Origin: Lacisediminihabitans profunda
GTDB taxonomy: Bacteria > Actinomycetota > Actinomycetes > Actinomycetales > Microbacteriaceae
Length of the DNA: 64,000 nt
Assembly (NCBI RefSeq): GCF_008040105.1
Contig: NZ_VRMG01000003.1
Coordinates: 62,001-126,000, forward strand
Reading direction: 5' to 3'
Positions within the stretch are counted from its first letter, which is position 1; each line of letters starts with the position of its first letter. Shown here one piece after another: positions 1-8,272 of this stretch. Below the pieces are notes generated by a model. It saw only the letters and a program-made list of their open reading frames with translations, had not been told where the DNA came from and did not search any database. A program made the position numbers and the translations under genes.

Positions 1-1782
1 ATCCGGGTGGACCTGGCGAACGCGAGCGCCTCACCGCCGCCGTGGTTCTCACACAAATACCCCCAGTCGCTGCCGGTGACAGCCACGGGGGTGCGCCTCG
101 GCTACGGGTCGCGCCAGGCGTTCTGCGCCTCCAGCCCCGAATACCGGGCGGCGGCCGCGGCGCTGACCACCGAGATCGCCAGACGGTACGCCGAGCACCC
201 TGCCGTGATCATGTGGCACGTGCACAACGAGTACGGCTGCCACAATCAGCCCTGCTACTGCGACGTCTCCGGTGCTGCCTTCCAACGCTGGCTGGAAAAG
301 AAGTACGTCACCGTCGACGCGCTCAACGAGGCCTGGGGCACCGCATTCTGGTCGCAGCACTACTACCACTTCGACGAGATCACCCCGCCCCGCCAGTCCG
401 GCACCTTCATCAACCCCACCCAGGTTCTGGACTTCGCCCGGTTCTCCTCGGACGAGCTCCTCGAGTGCTACGACGCGGAGGCGCGCATCCTGCGTGAACA
501 CTCGCCGCATCCGGTCACGACGAACTTCATGGGATTCATGATGGGACTCGACAAGCCCATCGACTACTGGAAGTGGGCCGACCACCTCGATGTGGTGTCG
601 AACGATCACTATCTCATCGCCGAAGACCCGCGCAACTTCCAAGAGCTGGCGATGACCGCCGACTTCATCCGGAGCCTGGCCTCCGGGGCACCGTGGCTGC
701 TCATGGAGCACTCGACCTCCGCCGTGAACTGGCAACCCCGCAACATCGCGAAGGCCCCGGGGGAGATGCTGCGCAACTCGCTGCAGCACGTGGCCCGGGG
801 GGCGGATGCCGCCCTGTTCTTCCAATGGCGAGCCGCGAAGGCCGGTTCGGAGAAGTTCCACTCGGCGATGCTGCCGCACGCCGGCACCGACTCGAAGGTC
901 TGGCGGGAGGTGGTCGGGCTCGGCTCGGCGCTGAAGAAGATCGCCGAGGTGGTGGGCTCGCGCGTCGTGGGAGCCGATGTCGCGATCATCCACGACACAG
1001 ACGCCCGCTGGGCGAGCGAGCTCGACGCGCATCCGAGCGTCGACACGAACGCGATGGCGGAGACGCGACTCTGGCATGACGCGTTCTACCGCCTGGGCCT
1101 CACCACCGACTTCCGGCGCTCCACCGACGACCTCGCGGGCTATCGCCTGGTGGTCGTGCCGATGCAATACCTCATGACGGATGACGGCGCACGCAACCTG
1201 CGCGCCTTCGCCGAGTCCGGCGGCACGGTCGTGGTGACCTACCTGTCCGGCATCGTGGACGAGGACGACCACATTCGTCTCGGTGGTTACCCCGGCGCCT
1301 TCGTCGACCTGATCGGGATTCGCATCGAGGAGTTCTTCCCGCTTCGGGCGGATGAGAAGGTGCCGCTCAGCCGGTACGGCCCGGGTCTCCGGTTCAGCGA
1401 GCTCGGCCGTGCCACCGGCGCGGAGGTGCTTGCGGAGTATGCAGGCGGACCGACCGCCGGTTCCCCGGCGGTCAGCCGCAACCGCCTCGGCAGCGGCTCG
1501 GCCTACTACGTGGGAACCTCGCTCACCGAGGCGGGGGTGCTGCAACTCATCTCCGACATCGTCGGCGAGGCTGGCGTCACGCCGGCCCACACCGTGACGG
1601 GAGAGGTCGAGGTCGTGCGCCGCTCGGACGGCGAACACACCTGGACCTTCGCCATCAACCACGGAGACTCCGTCGGCGTCGTGCACGTCGACGGCATCGA
1701 CCTGCTGACCGACACCATCACCGACGGGCGGCTCACCGTCGCCGCCGGGGGCGTCGCGGTGGTGCGGGAGTCCGCGCGGTGA
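1..1782 (+). CDS. Beta-galactosidase, GH42 family (5' end outside window)
   Basis: Hydrolyses terminal beta-galactosides, probably in the cytoplasm. The visible part begins inside the catalytic barrel: the first residues match the usual GH42 segment before the catalytic HNEYG motif (Glu near visible residue 77), so the GTG at position 7 is internal and the true start lies upstream. A Cys-rich CxxxxCYCD stretch, typical of the GH42 zinc site, follows directly. The nucleophile is the Glu of LLMEHS near residue 236. The trimerisation-like middle domain and small C-terminal beta domain are complete. The stop overlaps the GTG of the GH36 gene by four bases, so the two are co-translated for galactoside breakdown. 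Confidence 0.93.
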   Translation: MRVDLANASASPPPWFSHKYPQSLPVTATGVRLGYGSRQAFCASSPEYRAAAAALTTEIARRYAEHPAVIMWHVHNEYGCHNQPCYCDVSGAAFQRWLEKKYVTVDALNEAWGTAFWSQHYYHFDEITPPRQSGTFINPTQVLDFARFSSDELLECYDAEARILREHSPHPVTTNFMGFMMGLDKPIDYWKWADHLDVVSNDHYLIAEDPRNFQELAMTADFIRSLASGAPWLLMEHSTSAVNWQPRNIAKAPGEMLRNSLQHVARGADAALFFQWRAAKAGSEKFHSAMLPHAGTDSKVWREVVGLGSALKKIAEVVGSRVVGADVAIIHDTDARWASELDAHPSVDTNAMAETRLWHDAFYRLGLTTDFRRSTDDLAGYRLVVVPMQYLMTDDGARNLRAFAESGGTVVVTYLSGIVDEDDHIRLGGYPGAFVDLIGIRIEEFFPLRADEKVPLSRYGPGLRFSELGRATGAEVLAEYAGGPTAGSPAVSRNRLGSGSAYYVGTSLTEAGVLQLISDIVGEAGVTPAHTVTGEVEVVRRSDGEHTWTFAINHGDSVGVVHVDGIDLLTDTITDGRLTVAAGGVAVVRESAR

Positions 1783-3884
1783 ACGACCTCGTCACTCTGC
1801 GCGGGGGAGACTCCGCGTTCATCATCGACCTGTCCCGCGCGACGCCCGAGGTGGTGCACTGGGGGTCTGACCTGGGGGAGCCTGCACGCCTCGCCGTCTC
1901 GAGTCATCCGGTGCCTCCCTCGTCGGTGGGCAGCCCATACCGGCGGGAACTGGTGCCCCAGGCCTCGAGCGGATGGCGCGGCCGGCCGGCCGTCGAGGGC
2001 CACCGGCCGGACGGCCGGGCGTTCTCTCCGTCGCTGGTGACCACGGGTTCACGGGCCCTCGGCGAACACGGGCACGAAATCACGATGTCGGATGACGCCG
2101 CGGCGATCGAGCTGATCATCGAGATCCATCTCACGGCTGAGGGGATGCTGCGCCTGCGGAGCACCCTGCAGAACCTCGGCGACACCTCCTATTCACTGCT
2201 GTCGCTGACCAACTCGGTGCCCACCGGGCTCGGAGCCGCGGAGATCCTCGACCTCTCCGGCCGCTGGTGCCGGGAACAGCATCCCCAGCGTCAGTCCCTC
2301 AGACAGGGAACCTGGCTGCGCGAGTACCGCCACGGTCGCACCGGGCACGACTCCTCGCTCTTCACCGCGGTCGGCACGGCCGGCTTCGGCAACCGGTCCG
2401 GCGCGGTCTGGGCCACCCACTTCGGCTTCAGCGGCAATCGGGCGACGACCGTGGAGAAGACGCCATCCGGTCCCGCCCTGATCGGCAACTCCGAGCTCTT
2501 CTCCCCCGGCGAGGTCGTGCTCGCGCCCGGCGAGTCGCACGCCACGCCGTGGACCTACGCCGCCCACTCCGCGCGCGGGCTCGACGGGGTCACGGAGACC
2601 TTCCACCGGTGGCTGCGGTCGAGGCCGAGCCATCCGGCGTCCCCGCGGCCGGTCGTGCTCAACACCTGGGAGGCGGTGTACTTCCACCACGACATCGGCA
2701 ACCTGCTCGAGCTCTCCGAGGCCGCGCAGCGAATCGGCGTCGAACGCTTCGTGCTCGACGACGGCTGGTTCAGGCACCGTCGCAACGACACCGCCGGGCT
2801 CGGCGACTGGTATGTGGACGAGGACGTCTGGCCGAACGGCCTGACCGCGCTCATCGACGATGTGCGCTCCCGCGGCATGGACTTCGGACTCTGGGTCGAG
2901 CCCGAGATGGTGAACGAGGACTCGGATGTGATCCGGGCGCATCCGGACTGGCTGAGCGGGCCCGGCCTCGGCCGCACCCCGGTCGAGTGGCGCCACCAGC
3001 AGGTGATCGACCTCGTGAACCCCGACGCGTGGGACTACGTTTTCTCCCGCCTCGACGCGCTTCTGTCCGAGAACGAGATCTCCTACCTCAAGTGGGACCA
3101 GAACCGTGACCTCACCGAGATGGGGCACGCCGGGGCGGCATCGACGCACGAACAGACGCTCGCCGCCTACCGTCTCATGGACGAGCTGAGGCTGGCGCAT
3201 CCCTCCGTGGAGATCGAGAGCTGCTCCTCCGGGGGCGCGCGGGTCGACCTGGGGGTGCTCGAACGCACGGACCGGGTCTGGGCGTCGGACTGCAACGATG
3301 CGCTCGAGCGCCAGACCATCCAGCGCTGGACGGAGGCGATCCTGCCGCCGGAGCTCGTGGGAACGCACGTGGGGCCGACGACGGCACACACGACGCACCG
3401 CACGCATTCCCTGTCGTTCCGGGCCGTCACGGCGATGTTCGGCCACTTCGGCATCGAGTGGGACGTGCGAGGCCTGGACGACGCGGAGTTCTCGGAGCTG
3501 AGCCAGGCGGTCGACCTCTACAAGACCCACCGCGGTCTCATCCACTCGGGAACGGCGGTTCACGCCGACCTCGCGGACCCGGCCTACTCGCTCAGCGGTG
3601 TGGTGGCGTCGGACCGCTCGGAGGCGCTCTTTGCCTTCGTGAGTGTCGCGACCTCGTTCGACGAGATCCCCGGCCAGGTAGGTTTCCCCGGCCTCGACCC
3701 TCTGGCGGACTACGAGGCGACGGTGATCTTCCCCACTCTGAGCTCGCCGTACCGGGCGATCACGAATGTGGGCTGGATTCCGGACGGGATCACCGCCTCG
3801 GGCCTCTTCCTCGCGGAGGTCGGCCTTCCGATGCCCGTGCTGAACCCGGAGCACGGCATCCTCATCCGGCTGGTGCGACGCTGA
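1779..3884 (+). CDS. Alpha-galactosidase, GH36 family
   Basis: Releases alpha-linked galactose from melibiose- or raffinose-type sugars. The 701-residue protein has the GH36 order: N-terminal beta-sandwich, central barrel and C-terminal beta domain. The nucleophile is the Asp of KWDQNRD (about residue 440) and the acid/base is the Asp of the WASDCND motif (about residue 504); the CSSGGARVDLG motif lies between them. No signal peptide is visible, so it should act in the cytoplasm on imported oligosaccharides. GTG start at 1779 overlaps the upstream stop as GTGA. It converges with the GH27 gene, whose stop abuts it with no gap. Confidence 0.94.
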   Translation: MNDLVTLRGGDSAFIIDLSRATPEVVHWGSDLGEPARLAVSSHPVPPSSVGSPYRRELVPQASSGWRGRPAVEGHRPDGRAFSPSLVTTGSRALGEHGHEITMSDDAAAIELIIEIHLTAEGMLRLRSTLQNLGDTSYSLLSLTNSVPTGLGAAEILDLSGRWCREQHPQRQSLRQGTWLREYRHGRTGHDSSLFTAVGTAGFGNRSGAVWATHFGFSGNRATTVEKTPSGPALIGNSELFSPGEVVLAPGESHATPWTYAAHSARGLDGVTETFHRWLRSRPSHPASPRPVVLNTWEAVYFHHDIGNLLELSEAAQRIGVERFVLDDGWFRHRRNDTAGLGDWYVDEDVWPNGLTALIDDVRSRGMDFGLWVEPEMVNEDSDVIRAHPDWLSGPGLGRTPVEWRHQQVIDLVNPDAWDYVFSRLDALLSENEISYLKWDQNRDLTEMGHAGAASTHEQTLAAYRLMDELRLAHPSVEIESCSSGGARVDLGVLERTDRVWASDCNDALERQTIQRWTEAILPPELVGTHVGPTTAHTTHRTHSLSFRAVTAMFGHFGIEWDVRGLDDAEFSELSQAVDLYKTHRGLIHSGTAVHADLADPAYSLSGVVASDRSEALFAFVSVATSFDEIPGQVGFPGLDPLADYEATVIFPTLSSPYRAITNVGWIPDGITASGLFLAEVGLPMPVLNPEHGILIRLVRR

Positions 3885-5111
3885 TCAGGGGCTGATCGGC
3901 GAGAGCCTCAGCAGCACCAGCCCGTGCGCCGGCACGACGGCGGCGAGACGTCCGGAGCCGTTCGACGTCTCGGCGCCGGACCACAGGTCGCGCACGAGCC
4001 ACCGGCCAGGGGGCAGCCCGACGGCCGACACGGTGGTGCGAATTGTCGCCGCGTCGGCGGTGGTGTTGAGCAGCGCGATGGCGAGGTCGCCGTGCACGAG
4101 CGACTTCGCCCAGACCTCGTGCCCGCCCGCCCGACTGACGCGGAAGGCCTGCCGGCCCAGGCGGTCCTGGTCGAGGGCGAGCACGCCCGCGTTGCGGAGT
4201 ACGCCGACGGTCGATCGGGGGAGCGCGCCGATGTCGGTGCCCAGGATCAGCGGCGCGGACAGCATGCACCACATGCCGAAGTGGGTCTTCGTCTCCGCCT
4301 CGGTGAGCCCGGCATTGCCGATCTCGAGCATGTCCGGATCGTTCCACGCGCCGGGTCGCGAGTAGTGAGCCAGGGGGGCCTGGGCGTCGATGCGGTCGGC
4401 GATCGACTTCCAGGTGGGGTGGATGTCATGGCTGGTACGCCACAGGTTCGCGAGCCCCGGCGCCCACAGCCACGGCTTCTGCACCCCGTACTCGGAGATC
4501 GAGTACACGATCTTACGACCGGTCGCCCGGAGCGCGTCGCCCATCTTCGCGAAGGCGGGCCGCTCGCGCAGGCCGTCGGTGAGGTCGGCGCGGCACCAGT
4601 CGTACTTGAGAAAGTCCACGCCCCAGCGTGCGAATGTCGCGGCATCCTGCGTCTCGTGCCCGAGGCTCCCGATGCCCCGCACCGGGTACTGCGCGTAGTA
4701 GTTGGCGCAGGTCTGGCTGCCGGGCACCGCGTACAGACCGAACTTCAGGCCCCGGGCGTGCACGTAGGCGGCGAGGGCGGGGATGCCGGAGGGGAATCGC
4801 GACGCGTCGGCGGTGAGGGTGCCCGCCGTGTCACGCGGCCCCTGCCAACAGTCGTCGACCACCACGTACCGGTAACCGGACCGGGCCAGCCCCGAGACGA
4901 CGAGTCCGTCGGCGGCGGCCTTGACCACCTTCTCGTCGAGACCGGAGCAGCCGACCTGGTTCCAGCTGTTCCAACCCATGGGCGGGGTCGGGGCGAGCGC
5001 CGCCCCGGGGGACAGCACTCCTGATGTCGCCGCAGGCACGAGCAACACGAGGAGGGCGACGAGGAGCCACGCGACGACGACCCGCCCTGCCCGCCTCGCG
5101 CCCGACCTCAC
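3885..5111 (-). CDS. Exported alpha-galactosidase, GH27 family
   Basis: A 408-residue protein with an Arg-rich start, a hydrophobic segment at about residues 11-30 and a likely signal-peptide cleavage region before residue 40, so it is probably secreted. It then has the family hallmark PPMGWNSWN, a VVDDCWQ strand, the nucleophile Asp in FLKYDWC (residue 171) and the probable acid/base Asp in TSHDIHPTW. It would cleave alpha-galactosides outside the membrane, complementing the cytoplasmic GH36 enzyme that ends next to it on the opposite strand. There is no carbohydrate-binding or sorting domain, and the length is normal for a catalytic domain plus a short C-terminal sandwich. Confidence 0.92.
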   Translation of the reverse strand: MRSGARRAGRVVVAWLLVALLVLLVPAATSGVLSPGAALAPTPPMGWNSWNQVGCSGLDEKVVKAAADGLVVSGLARSGYRYVVVDDCWQGPRDTAGTLTADASRFPSGIPALAAYVHARGLKFGLYAVPGSQTCANYYAQYPVRGIGSLGHETQDAATFARWGVDFLKYDWCRADLTDGLRERPAFAKMGDALRATGRKIVYSISEYGVQKPWLWAPGLANLWRTSHDIHPTWKSIADRIDAQAPLAHYSRPGAWNDPDMLEIGNAGLTEAETKTHFGMWCMLSAPLILGTDIGALPRSTVGVLRNAGVLALDQDRLGRQAFRVSRAGGHEVWAKSLVHGDLAIALLNTTADAATIRTTVSAVGLPPGRWLVRDLWSGAETSNGSGRLAAVVPAHGLVLLRLSPISP

Positions 5112-5168
5112 AGCGCCATCCTCGCACGGCGGTGATCCGCGCGAGAGTGCGCGGGGAGTGCGGCGCGA

Positions 5169-7589
5169 TCAGAGGCCGTCCGCCACGGCCGCTCCGGCCG
5201 CGAGCCAGGCATCCTGGGTGGCGCGGTTCAGGGAATCGAAGCGAAGCGCACCGCCGTGCAGCGCTCGGTCGAAGGGGATGGTAACGACCGCCCTGGCGAT
5301 GGTCGCGAAACCCTCGGCAATGCGCTGGGCTGCGGCCATGCCTCCGTTCCGCTCGGATTGCAGCACCACTACCACCGCGTTCTCCGCGAGTCTCGCCGAG
5401 TGCTCATCCCGATCCTGAAGCGCCTCGAGGAGCAGCGCACCGGACTCCGCCGCCTCGCCGAGCGCGGTGGTGGCCACCACGAGCTGGTCGGTGTGGTCGA
5501 TCATCCGCAGCCAGCGCGGGGCCGACTCGTCATTCCCCGAGTCGAAGAAGACCATGCGGTAGTACTTCGTGACCACCACCTGCAGCGCGTCGAAGTCCGC
5601 CTGGGTGATTCTCTGCCCGGTGGCGAGAAGCTCGGGATTCGATCGCAGCACGTCGTACTTGTCGCTGGTCTGGTGGTGCACGAAGGGAGCGAGATCCGAC
5701 ACCCTCGCATCCGGCAGGAGGAGACGTTCCGTCTCGGGCAGCAGATCATGCACCGTCGCGTCGTGGTCGCTCTTCTCGGTGCGCCAGCCCAGCGTGCCCC
5801 GAGTGTCGTTGTTGTCCCAGGCCAACACGCCGGAGCCCCCGTTCCGGGCGAACACGGCGGCGAGCATCGCGTTGGTCACGGTCTTGCCCACGCCGCCCTT
5901 GCCGTTGACGACGGCGATCCCCCGGGGTCCTGACCAGTGCCGGCTCACCGCCTGCACGCGGCGGCGATGCTCGAGTTCCGACTCCGTGGGCGGAACCTGG
6001 AGTCCGGTCGCTCGGGCCACCAGCCCGCGCCAGCCGTCCACGGCCGGTGGCTCCACGTCCAACTCGGTGAGGAACGATACACGGGCGGGCCGAAGCGTCG
6101 AGGGGGGCTCGTCGCGCACCGGCTCGTCCGACTTTCGGGCGGGCGCCATCAGCCAGGGAGCGGGCGATGGCCGGGGCATGAGGGTCGCGACCGGTCGTAC
6201 CTCTGTGGGGTCGGTGCCCGCGGACGGTTCGTCGGGGGTGGGTTGTGGTGCGTTCTCGTTCACGATGGATGTCCTCTCGGGTCGTTCGGACGGCCCGGAG
6301 TGAACCGGGCCGATTCGGTGGGCGGCGGCCCCGGCCGCCGCGACGAGGCTGCGCCCCAGCACGAGCGCGAGCCCGGCGAGGGGAAGCACAAGAAGGATCA
6401 CGGACAGCGCGCCGAGAGCTGCCTCGGGCGCCCGCCCGGCGGCGAAGGCCGCGCCGGTCGCCGCCGTGTGGGAGGCGATCGCCCCCACCGTCTGCGCGAT
6501 GATGGCCGGCAGGTTCCAGAGCAACCAGCCGAACGCCACGACGAGGAGCGGGATCACCGTGAGCACCCACACGGTGACGATTCGCCGGGCCGCCGGTCGA
6601 AGCTCGGTCACCCGGGGATCCGGCTCGCGGCCGGGCAGCAGGCTGCGCAGCACGGGACCCACCCGGGAGAACAGGTCCGGAATCCCGGCGAGGTCGGCGA
6701 GCACGAAATAGCCGTCGAGCCTGATCGTGGGCGGGAGTTGCTGCAGCATCTGGAATTGCGTGGCGATCACGAAGAGGAAGAAGATGCCGTCGCGGGTGAT
6801 GAGGTAACCCGCCCCGGCCAGCAGAACGCACCACACGTTGAAGTAGAGCCCGCCGAGGTCGGTGCGCACGCGGCCCGCCCGGCCGAGGCGGTACGAGTCG
6901 GTCACATTCGTGAAGAACGCCGGGAAGACCAGATAGAGCCCGAAGCCGACCACCCCGGGTTCGGCGCCGCCGAAACGGCACGCCGTCGCATGCCCCAGTT
7001 CGTGGATGAGCCCACCGAGGGTCAGCAGCGCGAAGAGGGCGAGCAGCAGGGTCGGGGTGATCAGAATCTGCCGCACCGCGTTCTGGAAGTCCCCGGTCGC
7101 CAGCAGCACGGCATCCAGAACGATCAGTGCGAGCACCGCGACCACCACGACGGGTGCGAGATAGAGGGGGGAGAGCCACCCCGCGATCCGACGCACGACG
7201 GACGCGGGGAGGATCGTGCCGCGAAGGCTCAGGCTGAGCAGGGGGCGCGCGGTCGCCGGATGCTCGGGCGCCGGCGCCCGGCCGGTCACGTCCTCGATGA
7301 GTCCCAGGGGGCCGAGTTTCGTCTCGATGAGGTGATGCAGGCCGTCCACGGTGAGTTCCTTGCCGAAGGTCGCGCTCACGGCGGTGGCGAGTTCGGGAGC
7401 GGCCCGACCGTTGCCCGCCTTCTCGAGCACGAGGTTCAGCAGTTCGGAGAGCTGCACCACCTGTTCGTCGCGGCGCTGCACGAGATAGGTCGGCTTCGTC
7501 AGTCCGGATCCGGACACCAGACCGAGCGAGTGCACGCCGGGGGCGCGACGCCAGATTGCCCGGTCGATGTCTTTCGTGTCTGATGTCAT
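5169..7589 (-). CDS. Membrane M50 zinc metallopeptidase fused to MinD/ParA-like ATPase
   Basis: An 806-residue two-part protein. Residues about 15-105 form a small helical N-terminal region like those before 'putative peptide zinc metalloproteases'. Residues about 140-420 are a multi-pass membrane site-2-type protease with the zinc motif HELGH (196-200) and third-ligand motif RLDGYF (Asp 292). A Pro-rich linker (about 440-545) leads to a MinD/ParA-like ATPase with the deviant Walker A GKGGVGKT (563-570) and a later FFDSGND. There is no stop between the parts, but a GTG at 6263 (residue 443) preceded by AGAGG could start the ATPase separately. ATG at 7589 was preferred to ATG 7622 because tandem repeats occupy the region between. 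Last gene of the SARP-peptide locus; a likely role is cleaving or exporting the two small peptides (inference). Confidence 0.85.
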   Translation of the reverse strand: MTSDTKDIDRAIWRRAPGVHSLGLVSGSGLTKPTYLVQRRDEQVVQLSELLNLVLEKAGNGRAAPELATAVSATFGKELTVDGLHHLIETKLGPLGLIEDVTGRAPAPEHPATARPLLSLSLRGTILPASVVRRIAGWLSPLYLAPVVVVAVLALIVLDAVLLATGDFQNAVRQILITPTLLLALFALLTLGGLIHELGHATACRFGGAEPGVVGFGLYLVFPAFFTNVTDSYRLGRAGRVRTDLGGLYFNVWCVLLAGAGYLITRDGIFFLFVIATQFQMLQQLPPTIRLDGYFVLADLAGIPDLFSRVGPVLRSLLPGREPDPRVTELRPAARRIVTVWVLTVIPLLVVAFGWLLWNLPAIIAQTVGAIASHTAATGAAFAAGRAPEAALGALSVILLVLPLAGLALVLGRSLVAAAGAAAHRIGPVHSGPSERPERTSIVNENAPQPTPDEPSAGTDPTEVRPVATLMPRPSPAPWLMAPARKSDEPVRDEPPSTLRPARVSFLTELDVEPPAVDGWRGLVARATGLQVPPTESELEHRRRVQAVSRHWSGPRGIAVVNGKGGVGKTVTNAMLAAVFARNGGSGVLAWDNNDTRGTLGWRTEKSDHDATVHDLLPETERLLLPDARVSDLAPFVHHQTSDKYDVLRSNPELLATGQRITQADFDALQVVVTKYYRMVFFDSGNDESAPRWLRMIDHTDQLVVATTALGEAAESGALLLEALQDRDEHSARLAENAVVVVLQSERNGGMAAAQRIAEGFATIARAVVTIPFDRALHGGALRFDSLNRATQDAWLAAGAAVADGL

Positions 7590-7600
7590 GGTGCACGTCT

Positions 7601-7642
7601 CTGTGCATTCGTGTCTATGCATTCGTGTCTGTGCGTTCGTGC
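7601..7642 (-). repeat. Three 14-nt tandem repeats before the M50-ATPase gene
   Basis: Three back-to-back units on the plus strand, CTGTGCATTCGTGT, CTATGCATTCGTGT and CTGTGCGTTCGTGC, differing by one to three bases. On the coding (minus) strand they read as ACACGAATG-type cores 14 bp apart, ending 11 bases upstream of the chosen ATG. They may be a regulator site or a leader feature. The period differs from the 11 bp expected of SARP boxes. Confidence 0.8.
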
Positions 7643-7650
7643 GTCAACGA

Positions 7651-7676
7651 CGGGCACGCCCGGTAGAACGTGCCCG
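7651..7676 (-). promoter_or_regulatory. Intercistronic hairpin between peptide gene and protease gene
   Basis: Perfect 8-bp arms CGGGCACG / CGTGCCCG with a 10-base loop, lying 22 bases beyond the peptide stop codon and just before the 14-nt repeats. No T tract follows on the minus strand, so it is more likely a partial attenuator or an mRNA 3'-end stabiliser than a full terminator. That would favour peptide over protease synthesis (inference). Confidence 0.55.
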
Positions 7677-7698
7677 CCGAGTAGACGAACCGGTGAGG

Positions 7699-7905
7699 CT
7701 ACGGATGGACCAACGCGAGGTGCTGCAACGCGTTCGCGCTCGCAGTCGAGGCCATCGTCGCGGCGTTGATCGCCAGGGCGAGGTTCACTGCGATGACGGG
7801 GGAGACGTTGATGTTGAAATCAAGGAACAGCGTCTCGCGAGCAGGCAATAGTTCCGCGGTCTCGAGATCGAGAACGTCGGGGCTGAGGGCGGTTGTTGCC
7901 TTCAT
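7699..7905 (-). CDS. Small exported-peptide candidate B (68 aa, ELLPxRETLF family)
   Basis: A 68-residue Cys-free peptide. Its first 27 residues are acidic and polar and end in ELLPARETLF (18-27). The rest is a low-complexity Ala/Asn-rich tail with alternating hydrophobic residues (NIN, VNLALAINAAT, Gln 61). It aligns without gaps to peptide A over at least 43 positions: ELLPxRETLF, NxN, Asn, AINAAT and Gln fall at identical offsets. ATG 7905 was chosen over the in-frame GTG at 7914 because GGAAGGG then sits at good spacing. The arrangement, a conserved N-terminal recognition-like segment, a variable tail and a membrane protease downstream, is what precursor peptides look like. No known RiPP class is recognised. 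Confidence 0.75.
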   Translation of the reverse strand: MKATTALSPDVLDLETAELLPARETLFLDFNINVSPVIAVNLALAINAATMASTASANALQHLALVHP

Positions 7906-7964
7906 GACTTTCACCCTTCCGTCGTGCCCGGCGCCGCGCGGGCGACGCCAGGCGCGACTCAGAA

Positions 7965-8162
7965 TCAGTGTTGCGAGACGCTAATGGCCTGCATTGCCGC
8001 GCTGTTGGCCTGGGACCACAATGTCGCCGCGTTGATCGCCATCGAGGAGTTCGAAGCGTAGACGGCTGCCCAGTTGAGGTTGGAGTTCCAGAAGAGCGTT
8101 TCTCTCGTCGGCAGCAACTCCACCGACTGGCCTTCGAGTTCCCTGATCGTGAGTTTTTCCAT
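7965..8162 (-). CDS. Small exported-peptide candidate A (65 aa, ELLPxRETLF family)
   Basis: A 65-residue Cys-free peptide starting MEKLTIRELEG and carrying ELLPTRETLF at 15-24, then an Asn/Ala/Ser-rich tail with NLN (28-30), Asn 38, AINAAT (42-47), Gln 58 and Gln 64. It is a clear paralogue of peptide B, 59 bases upstream of it. ATG 8162 was chosen over a longer in-frame start at 8198 because it is preceded by a near-perfect Shine-Dalgarno and lies downstream of the putative SARP-controlled promoter. Strong translation is expected. With no Cys, thioether-bridged peptide classes are unlikely; the beta-strand-like alternation could suit a fibre or pore-forming peptide (inference). Confidence 0.77.
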   Translation of the reverse strand: MEKLTIRELEGQSVELLPTRETLFWNSNLNWAAVYASNSSMAINAATLWSQANSAAMQAISVSQH

Positions 8163-8166
8163 TTCA

Positions 8167-8178
8167 ATCACCCCCTTT
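8167..8178 (-). promoter_or_regulatory. Near-perfect ribosome binding site of peptide A
   Basis: The minus strand reads AAAGGGGGTGAT, one base off the full anti-16S complement AAAGGAGGTGAT, four bases before the ATG at 8162. Most genes in the window have only four to six matching bases. It fixes the start of peptide A and predicts high expression. Confidence 0.8.
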
Positions 8179-8231
8179 GCGGGCTCGGGCGATTCCAATT
8201 CGAATCGGGTGAGGCCAGTGAACTCCCGCCG

Positions 8232-8272
8232 AAGGTACGGCCGCGTTATCGCGCCGTTACCTCTCCGTTACC
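8232..8272 (-). promoter_or_regulatory. Putative SARP boxes and -10 element of the peptide genes
   Basis: On the minus strand, heptamers GGTAACG (8272-8266), GGTAACG (8261-8255) and GATAACG (8250-8244) recur at exactly 11-bp spacing with 4-bp spacers, the classical layout of SARP/AfsR-family binding sites. A TANNNT-type hexamer TACCTT (8237-8232) follows 6 bp further on, close to the 8 bp typical of SARP promoters. The first heptamer overlaps the stop codon of the CxxC-protein gene. A SARP gene lies in the same locus, which makes this assignment attractive; binding itself is inferred. Confidence 0.65.

Noticed and set aside
7-1782. GTG at position 7 as the true start of the GH42 gene
   Set aside because: Family alignment shows that essential barrel strands are missing upstream, so the gene continues beyond the window edge.
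5937-7583. A 548-residue plus-strand frame opposite the M50-ATPase gene
   Set aside because: The antisense composition (Arg/Gly/Glu/His-rich) has no domain, while the minus strand carries clear HELGH and Walker motifs.
5169-8162. Daptide-type RiPP cluster
   Set aside because: Daptide loci also have an M50 protease and small peptides, but they need a decarboxylase, dehydrogenase, aminotransferase and methyltransferase and a C-terminal Thr on the precursor; none is present here.
7699-8162. Lanthipeptide or sactipeptide precursors
   Set aside because: The peptides contain no Cys, and no LanB/C/M or radical-SAM gene lies nearby.
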